DNA from: Streptomyces beihaiensis
Lineage (GTDB): Bacteria; Actinomycetota; Actinomycetes; Streptomycetales; Streptomycetaceae
Direction of reading: 5' to 3'
Assembly (NCBI RefSeq): GCF_026274175.1
Contig: NZ_JAPHNL010000002.1
Coordinates: 1-64,000, forward strand
Length of the DNA stretch: 64,000 bases
Below, piece by piece: positions 43,527 through 52,234 of the stretch. Made by a program: the position numbers and the translations under genes. The first letter of the stretch is position 1. Every line of letters starts with the position of its first letter. Below the pieces are notes generated by a model. It was not told the DNA's origin. It made no database searches and was given only the letters and a program-made list of their open reading frames with translations.

Positions 43527-44217
43527 TCACCTGCATTTTCGCTGGTCAGCGAATTCCAGCCTGTCCGTGGATGTGCGTGGAAGTGCCGTGCTGTGCGCCC
43601 GTGTTGCCGTCGGCGTTGCCGTCAGACGGCTGCGTGCGTGAGGGCGGTGGAGTGGGCTTTGGTCGGTGTCCTGCCCGGGTTGGGGTCGGGCATGGTCAGG
43701 GGGCCGTACGCTGGCCCGGCAACTCGGGCAGGCTTTGCCCCTGCCCGGAATTTGAACGAGTGGCCCCCTGGCCTTGCCCGACGCGGGCCCCGGCCCGGGG
43801 AGGTGGGTAAAGCCCACGGAGCCGCCCGACCCACCGCCGGACCTGCGCACCGGCCAACTCCCCGCCGTCGCCTCGCCGTCGGCCCGGCACTCGCCATGCG
43901 GGCACGTCCGGCTTTCTCCCTGCTTCCGGTCGTCCGCTACGCGCTTCTGCGCGGCCTGGTCGCTGGCCGGCCCGCGGTGGCGAAGCCGAGAGCGGGCCGG
44001 GTGGGCGGCCGTGCCGCGCGCGACCCGCGTCAGCGGGTCGCCTTGAAGACGTAGAGAAAGTTTGGACGCATCCCGCTTCGACGGTACGCCATGTCCCTCG
44101 GCTGGTCGTTCGGCTTGAAGTGTGGTCCTGCGGGCAGCCGGGTTGATCGCTGTTCGGCCGGTCCGGGACCGTGTGCTGGGGGTACCGTCTGAGTGTTGCC
44201 GCAGAACGGAGTTCGCC
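43527..44217. other. Non-coding left end of the integrative element
   Basis: 691 bp with no frame showing convincing coding bias. It contains gttgccgtc/gttgccgtcaga copies near 43603-43622, similar to the repeats after both integrases (possible arm sites), and the hairpin cgggcag...ctgcccg (43725-43747). The promoter of the XRE regulator must be in the last 60 bp (taccgt near 44183). Confidence 0.55.
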
Positions 44218-45414
44218 GTGTCGCAGAGCATCGAGGAACACGCCGGCGCTCGGATCGCCCGTATCCGGAAGCAGCGCGGCCTGACGCAGCAAGGGCTGGC
44301 GATGCGGGCGCACCTGTCGAAGTCGCTGTTGTCGAAGGTCGAGTGCGGGCAGAAGCCCGCTTCCCCGGCCCTTGTCGCCGCCTGTGCCCGTGCACTGGGT
44401 GTTTCCACATCCGACCTGCTGGGACAGCCGTACGCCGACGAACTGCGGCGCGACCGCATGGACGCCCTGATCCAGCCGATCCGTGAGGGGCTGGAGAACT
44501 GGGACATCGCTCTGGACTGGGAGACGGCTCCGCGCCCGGCCTCGTTGGTCTGGGCGGATGTCCAGCGGGCTCTGGAGCAGCGCCGTCAGGCGCAGTACAC
44601 GGACATGGTGCGCGACCTGCCTGTGCTGATCGACGAGTCGGTGCAGGCGGTGCATACCAGTACCGGGGAAGAGCAGCGGCTGGCTTACGAATGTCTGGCG
44701 GAGACGTTCCGTTGTGTGTTCACCGTGGCGTGGAAGCTCGGCTTCCTCGATCTCGCCACCGTCGCGTTGGACCGGCTCGTGTGGACCGCGCCGCGCGCCG
44801 ACGAGCCGGGACTGGCCGCGATGCATGCCTTTCTGCGTGCACAGACCACGTTGTCGTCGGGTCGGTACGACGTGGGTCTGCGGGTGGTTGATCGGGCTCT
44901 GCGGGACCTCGAAGGCCAGGAGTCACGCCGCCCGGCGGGCATTGAGGCGATGCGGGGCATGCTGCACCTGCGCGCCGCGACTATCGCGGGCCGGATGAAG
45001 GACCGGGACCATGCGGACGCCCGCCTGGCCGAGGCCCGTGCCCTTGCCCAGGCAACGGGCGAGTTGCCGGACTTCGGTGTCACCTGGGGGCCGGTGAACG
45101 TCGGTGTGCATGCCGTGGCGATCGCCTCGGAGGCTGACGACTTCGAGCGTGCGATCGCACTCGCCGACAACGTGCGGATTCCACGCGGCTGGACCCGTTC
45201 CCGGGCTGGCCACCACTGGATGGACCTCGGCCGGGCCCACGCGTGGGCGGGCCACCCGGAAAAGGCGCTGGACTGCCTGCACCAGGCCCGGCGCATCGCA
45301 CCGCAGCAGACCCGCTACCACCCGACCGTGCGGGAGACCGTGCTGGCACTGAAGCGGCGGGAGCGGACGCGCAACGGCTCGTTGGCGCAGTACGCGGAGT
45401 GGGTCGGGATATAG
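44218..45414 (+). CDS. XRE-family transcriptional regulator with TPR-like C-terminal domain
   Basis: 398 aa from GTG 44218, with acggag upstream. Residues about 5-60 form an HTH (GARIARIRKQRGLTQQGLAMRAHLSKSLLSKVECGQ). The rest is all-helical with TPR-like pairs (RLAYECLAETFRCVFTVAWKLGFLDLATVALDRLV; ALDCLHQARRIAPQQTRYHPTVRETVL). Such proteins are frequent first genes of actinomycete integrative elements and may sense a peptide or small ligand. It is followed by a 138-bp gap and small element genes on the same strand. Confidence 0.85.
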   Translation: MSQSIEEHAGARIARIRKQRGLTQQGLAMRAHLSKSLLSKVECGQKPASPALVAACARALGVSTSDLLGQPYADELRRDRMDALIQPIREGLENWDIALDWETAPRPASLVWADVQRALEQRRQAQYTDMVRDLPVLIDESVQAVHTSTGEEQRLAYECLAETFRCVFTVAWKLGFLDLATVALDRLVWTAPRADEPGLAAMHAFLRAQTTLSSGRYDVGLRVVDRALRDLEGQESRRPAGIEAMRGMLHLRAATIAGRMKDRDHADARLAEARALAQATGELPDFGVTWGPVNVGVHAVAIASEADDFERAIALADNVRIPRGWTRSRAGHHWMDLGRAHAWAGHPEKALDCLHQARRIAPQQTRYHPTVRETVLALKRRERTRNGSLAQYAEWVGI

Positions 45415-45552
45415 CGGATTTATAGCGGGAGGAGTTGCACCCTTCGGTGCAACCACGGTGCATCGCCGGTCGGCAGGCTGACGTCTCGTCAGGACCCCCG
45501 CGGCCGCGCGAACGGTCCGGGGGCATGGCCAACGCTGACAAGGAGCGTCGAC

Positions 45553-45858
45553 ATGCCGCACTGTATCGCCCACATCTTCGAGCCGCTGCTGCGGCTGCTG
45601 TGGCCCGCTCGGGGTCGCCATCGCAGACCTGATCACTCATCCGCCGGCCTTGCTGTAGAGGCGTCGACCGCCTGTCCGACTCGCGTACCGGCCGCCCAGG
45701 TACTGCGTGGTGAGGAAATCGGGCTGGTCCGCCCGTACCTGGTCGCGCACGAGCGGCGAGAGACGCAGAAGCAGCAGGCTCGGCGTCGCGCGCTCCGGCT
45801 GGCTGTGCGCGGCGACATCAGTCCCCGGTTGTTCGGCGGAGTGGAGGTCACGGCGTGA
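45553..45858 (+). CDS. Small conserved AICE protein
   Basis: 101 aa, ATG 45553 preceded by aaggag. MPHCIAHIFEPLLRLLWPARGRHR is a pattern shared by short proteins of Streptomyces integrative elements, as is LVRPYLVAHERRE in the middle. It is basic and has a short amphipathic N-terminal helix. No domain or enzymatic motif. Its TGA overlaps the GTG of the next gene, so the two are co-translated. Confidence 0.72.
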   Translation: MPHCIAHIFEPLLRLLWPARGRHRRPDHSSAGLAVEASTACPTRVPAAQVLRGEEIGLVRPYLVAHERRETQKQQARRRALRLAVRGDISPRLFGGVEVTA

Positions 45859-46223
45859 CGAGCGGGACCGGACAGCTGCGCCTGCTGCCGTGGGCCGGGC
45901 CCGAGGGCAAGCCGTGCTATCTCGCAAGTGACGGGGCCGGATATCTGTCGAGGCTCGCCGACAACATGGAGTCGACCCAGCTCGGCCTGGCCGGGGAACT
46001 CTTCCAGGAGGCCAAGCGTGTTCTGGACAAGCGGCAGTGGACGGAGGGCGAACTGCACCTTCTGGCAGTCCAGTTGGCTGAAGCGCTCGGCAACGTGCGC
46101 CGCATCGCGGTGAGTCGCGGCGCGCGCCTGCCCACACCCGCCGACGACGATCTCGACACCGTGGACGACCTCGAGGACGAGGAAAAGAGGCAGGAGAGTT
46201 CATACCCGGCCGTCTGCCGCTGA
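45855..46223 (+). CDS. Small helical protein of the integrative element
   Basis: 122 aa from GTG 45855, overlapping the previous stop (GTGA). It is helical (YLSRLADNMESTQLGLAGELFQEAKRVL; ELHLLAVQLAEALGNVRRIAVSRG) with an acidic C-terminal tail (DDDLDTVDDLEDEEKR). I recognise it only as a companion gene of pSAM2-type elements; no function is known. It is followed by a bidirectional hairpin and the convergent GntR gene. Confidence 0.68.
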   Translation: MTSGTGQLRLLPWAGPEGKPCYLASDGAGYLSRLADNMESTQLGLAGELFQEAKRVLDKRQWTEGELHLLAVQLAEALGNVRRIAVSRGARLPTPADDDLDTVDDLEDEEKRQESSYPAVCR

Positions 46224-46266
46224 CCGTGCCTCGTGGCTCCCTGTTCCCATCCAAACCGGGCCGGTA

Positions 46267-46302
46267 GAGATCCCCGGAGAGCCATGGTTCTCCGGGGATC
46301 TC
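46267..46302. terminator. Bidirectional hairpin terminator
   Basis: Perfect 14-bp stem (gagatccccggaga 46267-46280 with 46289-46302), 8-nt loop, between the convergent small gene and the GntR gene. Confidence 0.8.
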
Positions 46303-46314
46303 CCTTGCATGCCG

Positions 46315-47247
46315 TCAGGTGTCCTGGGAGCGCTTGGTTCCTGGACGATGGCTCGCCTCTTCCAGGCGCTCCAGGCGCTCGCGCATGTCGGCCATCTGCT
46401 CCAGGATCAGATCCAGCTTGCCCGCCAGATCCATGTCCCGGGATGCCGACGGAGTGGGGTGCGGTGGCTGCTCTCCTGAGCTGCCTTCCGTTCCGCCTGT
46501 GTCTCCCGGCTCGCCCCAGAAGAGGCTTTCGCCGATGACATAAGCCAGCTCTTCCGGCTGCGGCTCGCTCGGCCGGGTGCGGGAGGGGATCTTCTTGCGC
46601 GGGTTCTTGTAGACCTTGCGGACGTGCCCTTCCAGGGCCATCGTGGCCAGGGCCTGTTCGGTGTTCTCTTCGCTGTGGCCGATGGCCTTGGCGGCCTCCG
46701 CTGCGGTCAGCCGGGTGCCTTTGGGCCACGAGCCGTTACGGATCTTCTGAACAAGGGCCGCGTGGGCGAGGTGCCGTCCGAGGGCGGGATCGTCCGCGTC
46801 GCGTACGTAGGCGTCGTGGCTGTGTTCTTCGTCCTCGTAGCGGAGCCATTCGTTGCGTACGAGCAGGCTGACCGCCGTATCGATGACGCGGACCGGTACC
46901 GCGTAGTGGTCGGCGAGCGTTTCACGGCCCGGCAGCTTGGTCCCCGGGGTGAGGATGCCGGAGCGGATCTGACGTTCCAGCTCCTTGACGACGCTCTCAA
47001 AGGCGTGCTCGAAGTCCGCGGACCTGCTGACGAAGGTGCCCTTGCCCTGGCGGGTCATGACCCATCCCTCACTGCGCAGGAGCCGCACCGCCTTCTGCAC
47101 GGTCAGGCTCGACGCGCCGTACGCCTCCATCAACTGGCTGTGGGACGGCAGCAACTGCCCCGGCTGGAGCTTCTCACTTCGGATCTGCTGCTTGAGATCG
47201 TCCGCGATGCGCTCGAACGCCAGGCGCGCGTCGTCGGCAGGAGGCAT
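46315..47247 (-). CDS. GntR-family transcriptional repressor (KorSA-like), two winged-helix domains
   Basis: 310 aa from ATG 47247, chosen because gaggg lies six bases upstream; the ATG at 47253 abuts it. The first wHTH (FERIADDLKQQIRSEKLQPGQLLPSHSQLMEAYGASSLTVQKAVRLLRSEGWV) is a textbook GntR domain. A second, more degenerate copy follows (FESVVKELERQIRSGILTPGTKLPG). The C-terminus ends in a coiled coil (LDLILEQMADMRERLERLEEA). In pSAM2-type elements such repressors shut off transfer genes and limit zygotic killing. It is divergent from the transfer operon. Confidence 0.85.
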   Translation of the reverse strand: MPPADDARLAFERIADDLKQQIRSEKLQPGQLLPSHSQLMEAYGASSLTVQKAVRLLRSEGWVMTRQGKGTFVSRSADFEHAFESVVKELERQIRSGILTPGTKLPGRETLADHYAVPVRVIDTAVSLLVRNEWLRYEDEEHSHDAYVRDADDPALGRHLAHAALVQKIRNGSWPKGTRLTAAEAAKAIGHSEENTEQALATMALEGHVRKVYKNPRKKIPSRTRPSEPQPEELAYVIGESLFWGEPGDTGGTEGSSGEQPPHPTPSASRDMDLAGKLDLILEQMADMRERLERLEEASHRPGTKRSQDT

Positions 47248-47253
47248 CGTCAT

Positions 47254-47467
47254 CCCTCGGGTCGGCGTACATCGGTGGCCGGAAGGACGGGCCAGCCGCC
47301 ATTCCCGCAGCACAGCGCGCTGCACCGGCCAGATTAGCGACCCCAGGGACAGAGCGAGAGCGGAACAGTGATGAATAGGGATGGATGGAGTTGGATTGAG
47401 TCGGGTAGAGTCGCGTCACGCGATCATCCACATTGATGAATCGCGCCCCTCTACCTGGAGGTTTGCC
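47254..47467. promoter_or_regulatory. Divergent control region of repressor and transfer operon
   Basis: 214 bp. It holds repeated ggatgga/ggagtt/ggattga/gagtcg-type half-sites (47372-47415) and an imperfect palindrome cgcgatcatc...gatgaatcgcg (47419-47428 with 47435-47445) close to the RBS ggagg. These are candidate operators for the GntR repressor. Confidence 0.6.
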
Positions 47468-47803
47468 GTGAAGACCATGCCCATCGACCAGTCCCAGGCC
47501 CTGGTGATCCTGACCTCCGAGCCTCGGCCGCGGTTCAAGGACCGCGACAGCCAGCAGCCCGCGATCGACCGGGCCACCGCGACCCACCTGCACCTGGTGG
47601 ACGTGATGTTCGCCTTCAACGGCCGCGCCGAAGTGATCACCGTGAACGTCCCCGAGCCGGGTCTCGGAAAGGGCCTGAAGGTCGGCCTGCCGGTCGCCTT
47701 CACCGGCCTGGTCGCCTCGGCCTGGGAGAACGAGATCAACGGCAAGGACCGCCACGGCATCTCCCTGCGCGCCGACGCCATCACCGCCAAGGCGAGTGCC
47801 TGA
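47468..47803 (+). CDS. Conserved AICE protein upstream of the transfer ATPase
   Basis: 111 aa from GTG 47468 (VKTMPIDQSQALVILTSEPRPRFKDRDSQQP), RBS ggagg. Beta-rich: ATHLHLVDVMFAFNGRAEVITVNVPEPG then LKVGLPVAFTGLVASAWEN. This family usually precedes the FtsK-like gene in pSAM2-type elements. No function is proven; its OB-like strand pattern would fit a DNA-binding accessory (inference). Stop and next start overlap (TGATG). Confidence 0.75.
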   Translation: MKTMPIDQSQALVILTSEPRPRFKDRDSQQPAIDRATATHLHLVDVMFAFNGRAEVITVNVPEPGLGKGLKVGLPVAFTGLVASAWENEINGKDRHGISLRADAITAKASA

Positions 47804-49131
47804 TGACCGGCAACCCCCTCGGACTCGCGCTGCTGGTCGTCTCCGGCCTCGGCACGCTCGGGCTGCTGGGCTGGGCCGGGTTCTGCTTCTCGCGCTGGTA
47901 CCGGGCCGATGCCGAGACCCGTGTCAGCCTGCGGCAGGCACGGCGGATGCGGTGGAGCTGGAAGCGGCTCGCGCCGATGCTCGGCCTGGCCGTCAAGGAC
48001 GCAACCCCCACCGTGCTCCAGCAGTACGGCCCACAGGAACAGCCGACGAAACCGCGCGTGCTGGTGCCCCGCCTGCACACCCGCGCCGACGCTTTCGGCG
48101 TCACCGTCACCGCCGACGCGCTGCCGCAGGTCGGGCTGAGTGCCTGGCAGGACGCCAGCGAGGGCCTGTGCGACGCCTGGGGCATGCGCCGCATCCGGAT
48201 CACCCAGCCCACACCAGGTGTGATCGTCGCGCGCGGCTTCCGGCGGGAACCGCTGGAGGCGGTGATCCGCTCACCGCTGCTCGGCCCGGACGGCTCCCCG
48301 GTCTGCCGACCAGGTCAGTTCGTCTCTACCGATGACGTGCTGCTCGGCTGGGACGAAGACGGCACCCCCGTCGTGCTCAACCTCGCCTACTCCGCCCACG
48401 CCCTCATCGCCGGCGCCACCCGCTCCGGCAAATCGATCACCGTCAACACCCTGCTCGCCCACGCCTCCCTCATGCGGGACGTGCGCCTGATCGTGATCGA
48501 CCCCAACCTCGGCGCCGTCGCGCCCTGGTGGCGCACCGCACACAAAGTCTCCGACGCCATCCACCTCGACGAACCGACCGAGATCCTGCGCTGGGTACGC
48601 GAGGAAATGCAGCGCCGTGAGCGGCTGTTCTGGTCCGGCCGCACCGACCGCATCACCGACTTCAGCCCCGACCTGCCGCTGCTGCTCGTGGTGATCGACG
48701 AGGTGGCCAACTACACCCGTCACCCCGACCGTAAGTCCCGCGAACGCTTCGAGGCCGAACTGCTGGCCATCGCCAGCCAGGGCGCCAAGTTCGGCGTCCG
48801 GCTGTGGCTGCTCACCCAGAAACCCTCCGCCGACGTGCTCACCACCGCCATCCGCACCAACCTGTCCGCCCGGATCTGCCACCGCGTCGACACCGTCGAG
48901 GACTTCCTGCACCTCTTCCCCGACGGCCGCGAACTGGACATCACCGCCGCCGACCGCACCATGCCCCAGGGCGTCTCCATCGCCTCCGTCGGCGACATGC
49001 GCACGCCCGTCCGGCTGCGCTCGGTCTACCTGCCCACCGAAGCATGCTGGCAGATCAACGACCTCATGTGCAGCAACGGACTGAAGGTCCGCGAACTGCC
49101 CGCCTCTGCCGACCTGGACAAAGCCGCGTGA
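47803..49131 (+). CDS. FtsK/SpoIIIE-type DNA-translocating transfer protein (Tra-like)
   Basis: 442 aa from ATG 47803. An N-terminal membrane helix (LGLALLVVSGLGTLGLLGWAGF), then the FtsK ATPase: Walker A AGATRSGKS, Walker B LPLLLVVIDEVAN, and the sensor region LLTQKPSADVLTTAIRTNLSARIC. This fits the hexameric pumps that move double-stranded DNA between mycelia in actinomycete conjugation. It is shorter than pSAM2 TraSA-like proteins with extra domains, so it may also serve replication. It lies in an operon with the preceding gene. Confidence 0.88.
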   Translation: MTGNPLGLALLVVSGLGTLGLLGWAGFCFSRWYRADAETRVSLRQARRMRWSWKRLAPMLGLAVKDATPTVLQQYGPQEQPTKPRVLVPRLHTRADAFGVTVTADALPQVGLSAWQDASEGLCDAWGMRRIRITQPTPGVIVARGFRREPLEAVIRSPLLGPDGSPVCRPGQFVSTDDVLLGWDEDGTPVVLNLAYSAHALIAGATRSGKSITVNTLLAHASLMRDVRLIVIDPNLGAVAPWWRTAHKVSDAIHLDEPTEILRWVREEMQRRERLFWSGRTDRITDFSPDLPLLLVVIDEVANYTRHPDRKSRERFEAELLAIASQGAKFGVRLWLLTQKPSADVLTTAIRTNLSARICHRVDTVEDFLHLFPDGRELDITAADRTMPQGVSIASVGDMRTPVRLRSVYLPTEACWQINDLMCSNGLKVRELPASADLDKAA

Positions 49132-49195
49132 CCCGCGCCGGTCAGCCGCCCGAGTCGGAAAGCCCCGCTCCCGACCGAGTCCGTAACGCAGTCAT

Positions 49196-49240
49196 CCCCG
49201 GCAAGGGCGTGTAGTCGCCAAACCCTCGCCCCTGCCGGGG
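49196..49240. other. Hairpin between transfer and replication genes
   Basis: A 14-bp stem (49196-49209 with 49227-49240, one G-T pair), 17-nt loop. It may terminate the transfer operon. A replication-origin role is possible because it sits just before rep, but unproven. Confidence 0.5.
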
Positions 49241-49301
49241 CCTCCCTCCCCATCCATCCACGGCACACGCATGTGCCGTAGCGCAGAGAGGTCCCGCCAG
49301 C

Positions 49302-50648
49302 ATGCCACCACACAACCCCACCACCACAATCCCCCACCCCGAACCGGCCGCAGCCGTACTGCCGTCGTTTACCGGGTACCGGGACCTGCTCGGCCTGATA
49401 CGGCAGCTGTCCTCGCTTGGCGGGTGCGCCCGGCCCATCCGGCTCGAAGGCCACCGAACCGAGAACGACGCCTTCACCGGCGAGATCCTGCGCGAACTGA
49501 AGTCCAAGGAACTGCCCGCCGGGCACCTCCTGGTCCGCTGCGGCAACCGCCGCACCACCCGCTGCCCCTCCTGCGCCGAGCTCTACCGCCAGGACACCTA
49601 CCACCTCATCGCCGCCGGCCTACGCGGCGGCAAGAACATCCCCGACCAGGTCGCCGCCCACCCCCGCGTCTTCGCCACCCTCACCGCGCCCTCGTACGGA
49701 CCGGTCCACGGCCGACGCGTCAACGGCTCCGCCCGCTGCCGCTGCGGACGCACCCACACCAAAGGCGACCCGATCCTCGGTGCCCCGCTCGACCCCGAGC
49801 ACTACGACTACACCGGCGCGGTGCTGTGGAACGCCCACGCCCCCGCCCTGTGGGCGCGCTTCATGCTCCACCTGCGCCGCACCATCGCCGCCGCAGCCGG
49901 AATCCCCCAGCGCCTGCTCCACAGGGTCGCCCGCGTCTCGTACGCCAAGGTCGCCGAGTACCAGCGGCGCGGACTGATCCACTTCCACGCCGTAATCCGC
50001 CTCGACGGCCCCGCAGGCAGCTACACCCCACCACCCGCATGGGCCACGCCCGAGACGTTGGCCGATGGCGTCCACGTTGCCGCTGCCCGCGCCCATGTCG
50101 ACGGGCCGGAGATCGACGGTCGGACCTACTCCTTCGGCTTCGGCAGGGAGCTGGACGTCAAGGTCATCCAGTCCGCCGCCTTCCAGGCCGGGACCACAAT
50201 TACCGAGGGCAAGGTCGCCGGGTACGTTGCCAAGTACGCCACCAAGGGCGCCGAAAGCGCGGCCGGCACCCTCGACCGCCGACTGAAGCTGATCGCCGAA
50301 CTCGGCCAGGAGACCATTCCCGAGCACGCCGCCCGCATGATCCGCACCGCCTGGGCCCTGGGCGCCCGCCGGGACCTCGGACACCTGAAGCTGCGGGCCT
50401 GGGCCCACATGCTCGGCTTCCGCGGCCACTTCTCCACCAAGACCCGCGCCTACTCCACCACCCTCGGGGCCCTCCGGGCCGCCCGCGCCGCCTGGCAGAG
50501 CCGTCACACCCCCGACCCCGAACCGACCACCCTCGTCCTCGCCCACTGGGCCTACGACGGCACCGGCCTCACCCCCGACCTCGAACGCCTCGCCGCCCTC
50601 ATCAGCGGCGGCCCGACGCGCGAACCGGCGGTGACCACTCGTGCGTGA
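49302..50648 (+). CDS. RepSA-like rolling-circle replication initiator
   Basis: 448 aa from MPPHNPTTTIPHPEPAAAVL. It has a zinc-knuckle-like segment (VRCGNRRTTRCPSCAELYRQDTYHL; a further CRCGRTH), a LFATLTAPSYGPVH-like motif (VFATLTAPSYG), a HUH-type metal motif LIHFHAVIRLDG, and a catalytic-tyrosine segment (GYVAKYATKG). These mark the RepSA/RepAM initiators that nick the origin of AICEs. It overlaps Xis by 8 bp, so rep, xis and int form one transcription unit. Confidence 0.88.
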   Translation: MPPHNPTTTIPHPEPAAAVLPSFTGYRDLLGLIRQLSSLGGCARPIRLEGHRTENDAFTGEILRELKSKELPAGHLLVRCGNRRTTRCPSCAELYRQDTYHLIAAGLRGGKNIPDQVAAHPRVFATLTAPSYGPVHGRRVNGSARCRCGRTHTKGDPILGAPLDPEHYDYTGAVLWNAHAPALWARFMLHLRRTIAAAAGIPQRLLHRVARVSYAKVAEYQRRGLIHFHAVIRLDGPAGSYTPPPAWATPETLADGVHVAAARAHVDGPEIDGRTYSFGFGRELDVKVIQSAAFQAGTTITEGKVAGYVAKYATKGAESAAGTLDRRLKLIAELGQETIPEHAARMIRTAWALGARRDLGHLKLRAWAHMLGFRGHFSTKTRAYSTTLGALRAARAAWQSRHTPDPEPTTLVLAHWAYDGTGLTPDLERLAALISGGPTREPAVTTRA

Positions 50649-50826
50649 CGACGAACTCCTCACCGTCCCCGAAGCCATGGCCCGCCTCAAGATCGGCCGC
50701 TCCGCCCTCTACGACCTCCTGCGCACCCGCCGCCTGGCCTCCCTGACCATCGGCCGCGCCCGCCGCATCCCCACCCACGCCCTCGCTGACTACGTCCAAC
50801 GCCACCTGGAAGAGGCCACCCGATGA
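50641..50826 (+). CDS. xis: Excisionase (Xis), winged-helix MerR-like
   Basis: 61 aa from GTG 50641. MRDDELLTVPEAMARLKIGRSALYDLLRTRRL is the standard DNA-binding excisionase fold. Both overlaps (with rep, 8 bp; with int, ATGA) indicate translational coupling. It directs Int towards excision. It is the intact counterpart of the remnant at 40713-40831. Confidence 0.9.
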   Translation: MRDDELLTVPEAMARLKIGRSALYDLLRTRRLASLTIGRARRIPTHALADYVQRHLEEATR

Positions 50827-52139
50827 CCGCGCCCAGGCGCAAGAAGACCCGCGCCAACGGCGACGGAACCATCTACCAGCGCAAGGACGGCCGCTGGGAA
50901 GCCGCCGGATACGTCCTCGCCCCCGGCAACACCCGCAAACGCATCCGCGTCTACGGCAACTCGCGCACTGAGGCGCAGGCCAAGCTGACCGAGAAGATCG
51001 CCGCCAGCAACCGCGGCATCCCCATCGTCACCGCCCAGGGCAGCCTCGCGGCGTACCTGACGTACTGGCTGGAGAACGTTGCCGTCCACCAACTCCGCGA
51101 GACCACCCACACCCGCTACAGCGCCGTCGTCGAGCAGTACCTCATCCCCGGCCTCGGCCGGAAGAAGCTCGCCAAGCTCACCGCCAAGGACATCCGCACC
51201 TGGCTCAACGAACTGCGGACCGTCTGCCGGTGCTGCGCACGCGGCATCGACGCGGGACGCGATCCCAGGGCCCAGGCCAGCCGTCGCCCGCGTTGCTGCG
51301 CGATCGGCCAGTGCTGTCGCAAGCGCCTCTCCCCGGTCACGCTCGCCTACATCCACTCCGTGCTCAAGTCCGCCCTGGAGCACGCCGTGCGCGAGGAGGA
51401 GATTCCCCGCAACGTCGCCCGCAACGTCCGCACCGGAACCCCTCGCCCCCGCCGCTTCAACCCCCTCACCGCCGACGAAGCCCGACGCTTCCTCACCGCC
51501 GCCCAGGGCCACCGGCACGCCGCCCTGTTCGAACTCGCCCTGCGCACCGGCCTACGCAAGGGCGAACTCCTCGGCCTGCGCTGGGAAGACCTCGACCTCG
51601 ACGGCTGCACCGCCACCATCCGCCGCACCCTCCAGCGCACCCGTACCGGCGGTCTGACCACCTTGCCGACCAAGACCATCAGCTCCGAACGCCGCATCGC
51701 GCTGCCGGTCTCCTGCGTCACCTCGCTTCGCGCGCACCGCGAGCATCAGGCACGCGAGAAGGCCCACGCGGGCTCCGACTGGCAGGGCAGCGGGCACGTC
51801 TTCACCCGGTTCGACGGCTACCCGATCGAGCCCTCCACCCTCACCAAGCAGTTCAACGCGCTACTCCGCAACACCCACCTGCGACCGATCCGGTTCCACG
51901 ACCTCCGCCACTCAACAGCAACCCTCCTCCTGGAACAGGGCGTCGAACTCGTCGTCATCAAGGAGCTCCTGGGGCACGCCCACATCGGCGTCACCGCCAC
52001 CGTGTACGCGCATGTCCGGCTCCGCCTCCAACGCGACGCCATCGACCTCCTTGGCCGCGTCCTGCGCAACCCCTCAGAGGCCACCACCGGGCCCGACGAA
52101 GGCGACGACCCCCCGCTTTGTGCAGCACCCGTCCGCTGA
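50823..52139 (+). CDS. int: Tyrosine-recombinase integrase (Int)
   Basis: 438 aa, ATG 50823. N-terminal arm-binding region (RANGDGTIYQRKDGRWEAAGYVLAPG), SAM-like core-binding domain (YLTYWLENVAVHQLRETTHTRYS), and a Cys-rich insertion (VCRCCARGIDAGRD...RPRCCAIGQCCRK). The catalytic domain carries Arg (LRTGLRKGELLGLRWEDL), HDLRHSTATLL, GHAHIGVTA and Tyr (VYAHVRLRLQ). It is intact, unlike its relative at 40831. The insertion target is not a visible tRNA. Confidence 0.93.
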   Translation: MTAPRRKKTRANGDGTIYQRKDGRWEAAGYVLAPGNTRKRIRVYGNSRTEAQAKLTEKIAASNRGIPIVTAQGSLAAYLTYWLENVAVHQLRETTHTRYSAVVEQYLIPGLGRKKLAKLTAKDIRTWLNELRTVCRCCARGIDAGRDPRAQASRRPRCCAIGQCCRKRLSPVTLAYIHSVLKSALEHAVREEEIPRNVARNVRTGTPRPRRFNPLTADEARRFLTAAQGHRHAALFELALRTGLRKGELLGLRWEDLDLDGCTATIRRTLQRTRTGGLTTLPTKTISSERRIALPVSCVTSLRAHREHQAREKAHAGSDWQGSGHVFTRFDGYPIEPSTLTKQFNALLRNTHLRPIRFHDLRHSTATLLLEQGVELVVIKELLGHAHIGVTATVYAHVRLRLQRDAIDLLGRVLRNPSEATTGPDEGDDPPLCAAPVR

Positions 52140-52234
52140 CGTTGCCGTCAACCACTGCCGTCAGAGCATCCAGGAACACCATAGCGGCCCCATCGGTAAC
52201 AAATCCGATGGGGCCGCTCGACATCTGGACTCGA
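52140..52234. other. Right end of the integrative element with hairpin
   Basis: Contains gttgccgtcaac...tgccgtca (52140-52164), shared with the end of the first integrase remnant. A perfect 14-bp stem (52183-52196 with 52205-52218, 8-nt loop) can terminate both int and the SUKH-1 gene. attR should lie here, but the core cannot be fixed without an empty site. Confidence 0.6.

Larger units (their letters stand above)
43527..52230 (+). mobile_element. Integrative element of the AICE (pSAM2-like) type, about 8.7 kb
   Basis: Gene content: XRE-TPR regulator, two small conserved genes, GntR-type repressor (KorSA-like), small conserved gene, FtsK-like transfer ATPase, RepSA-like initiator, Xis, Int. 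This is the standard order of an actinomycete integrative and conjugative element ending in int. Limits are approximate: the right end is after int (52140-52218) and the left end lies between 43527 and 44217. No tRNA is seen at either end. It separates the orphan tip/SUKH-4 cassette from the SUKH-1/RHS locus. Confidence 0.85.

Noticed and set aside
43527-44507. Several 90-376-codon minus-strand frames at the left end of the integrative element
   Set aside because: Composition is random-like, they overlap the XRE gene antisense, and none has a plausible RBS.
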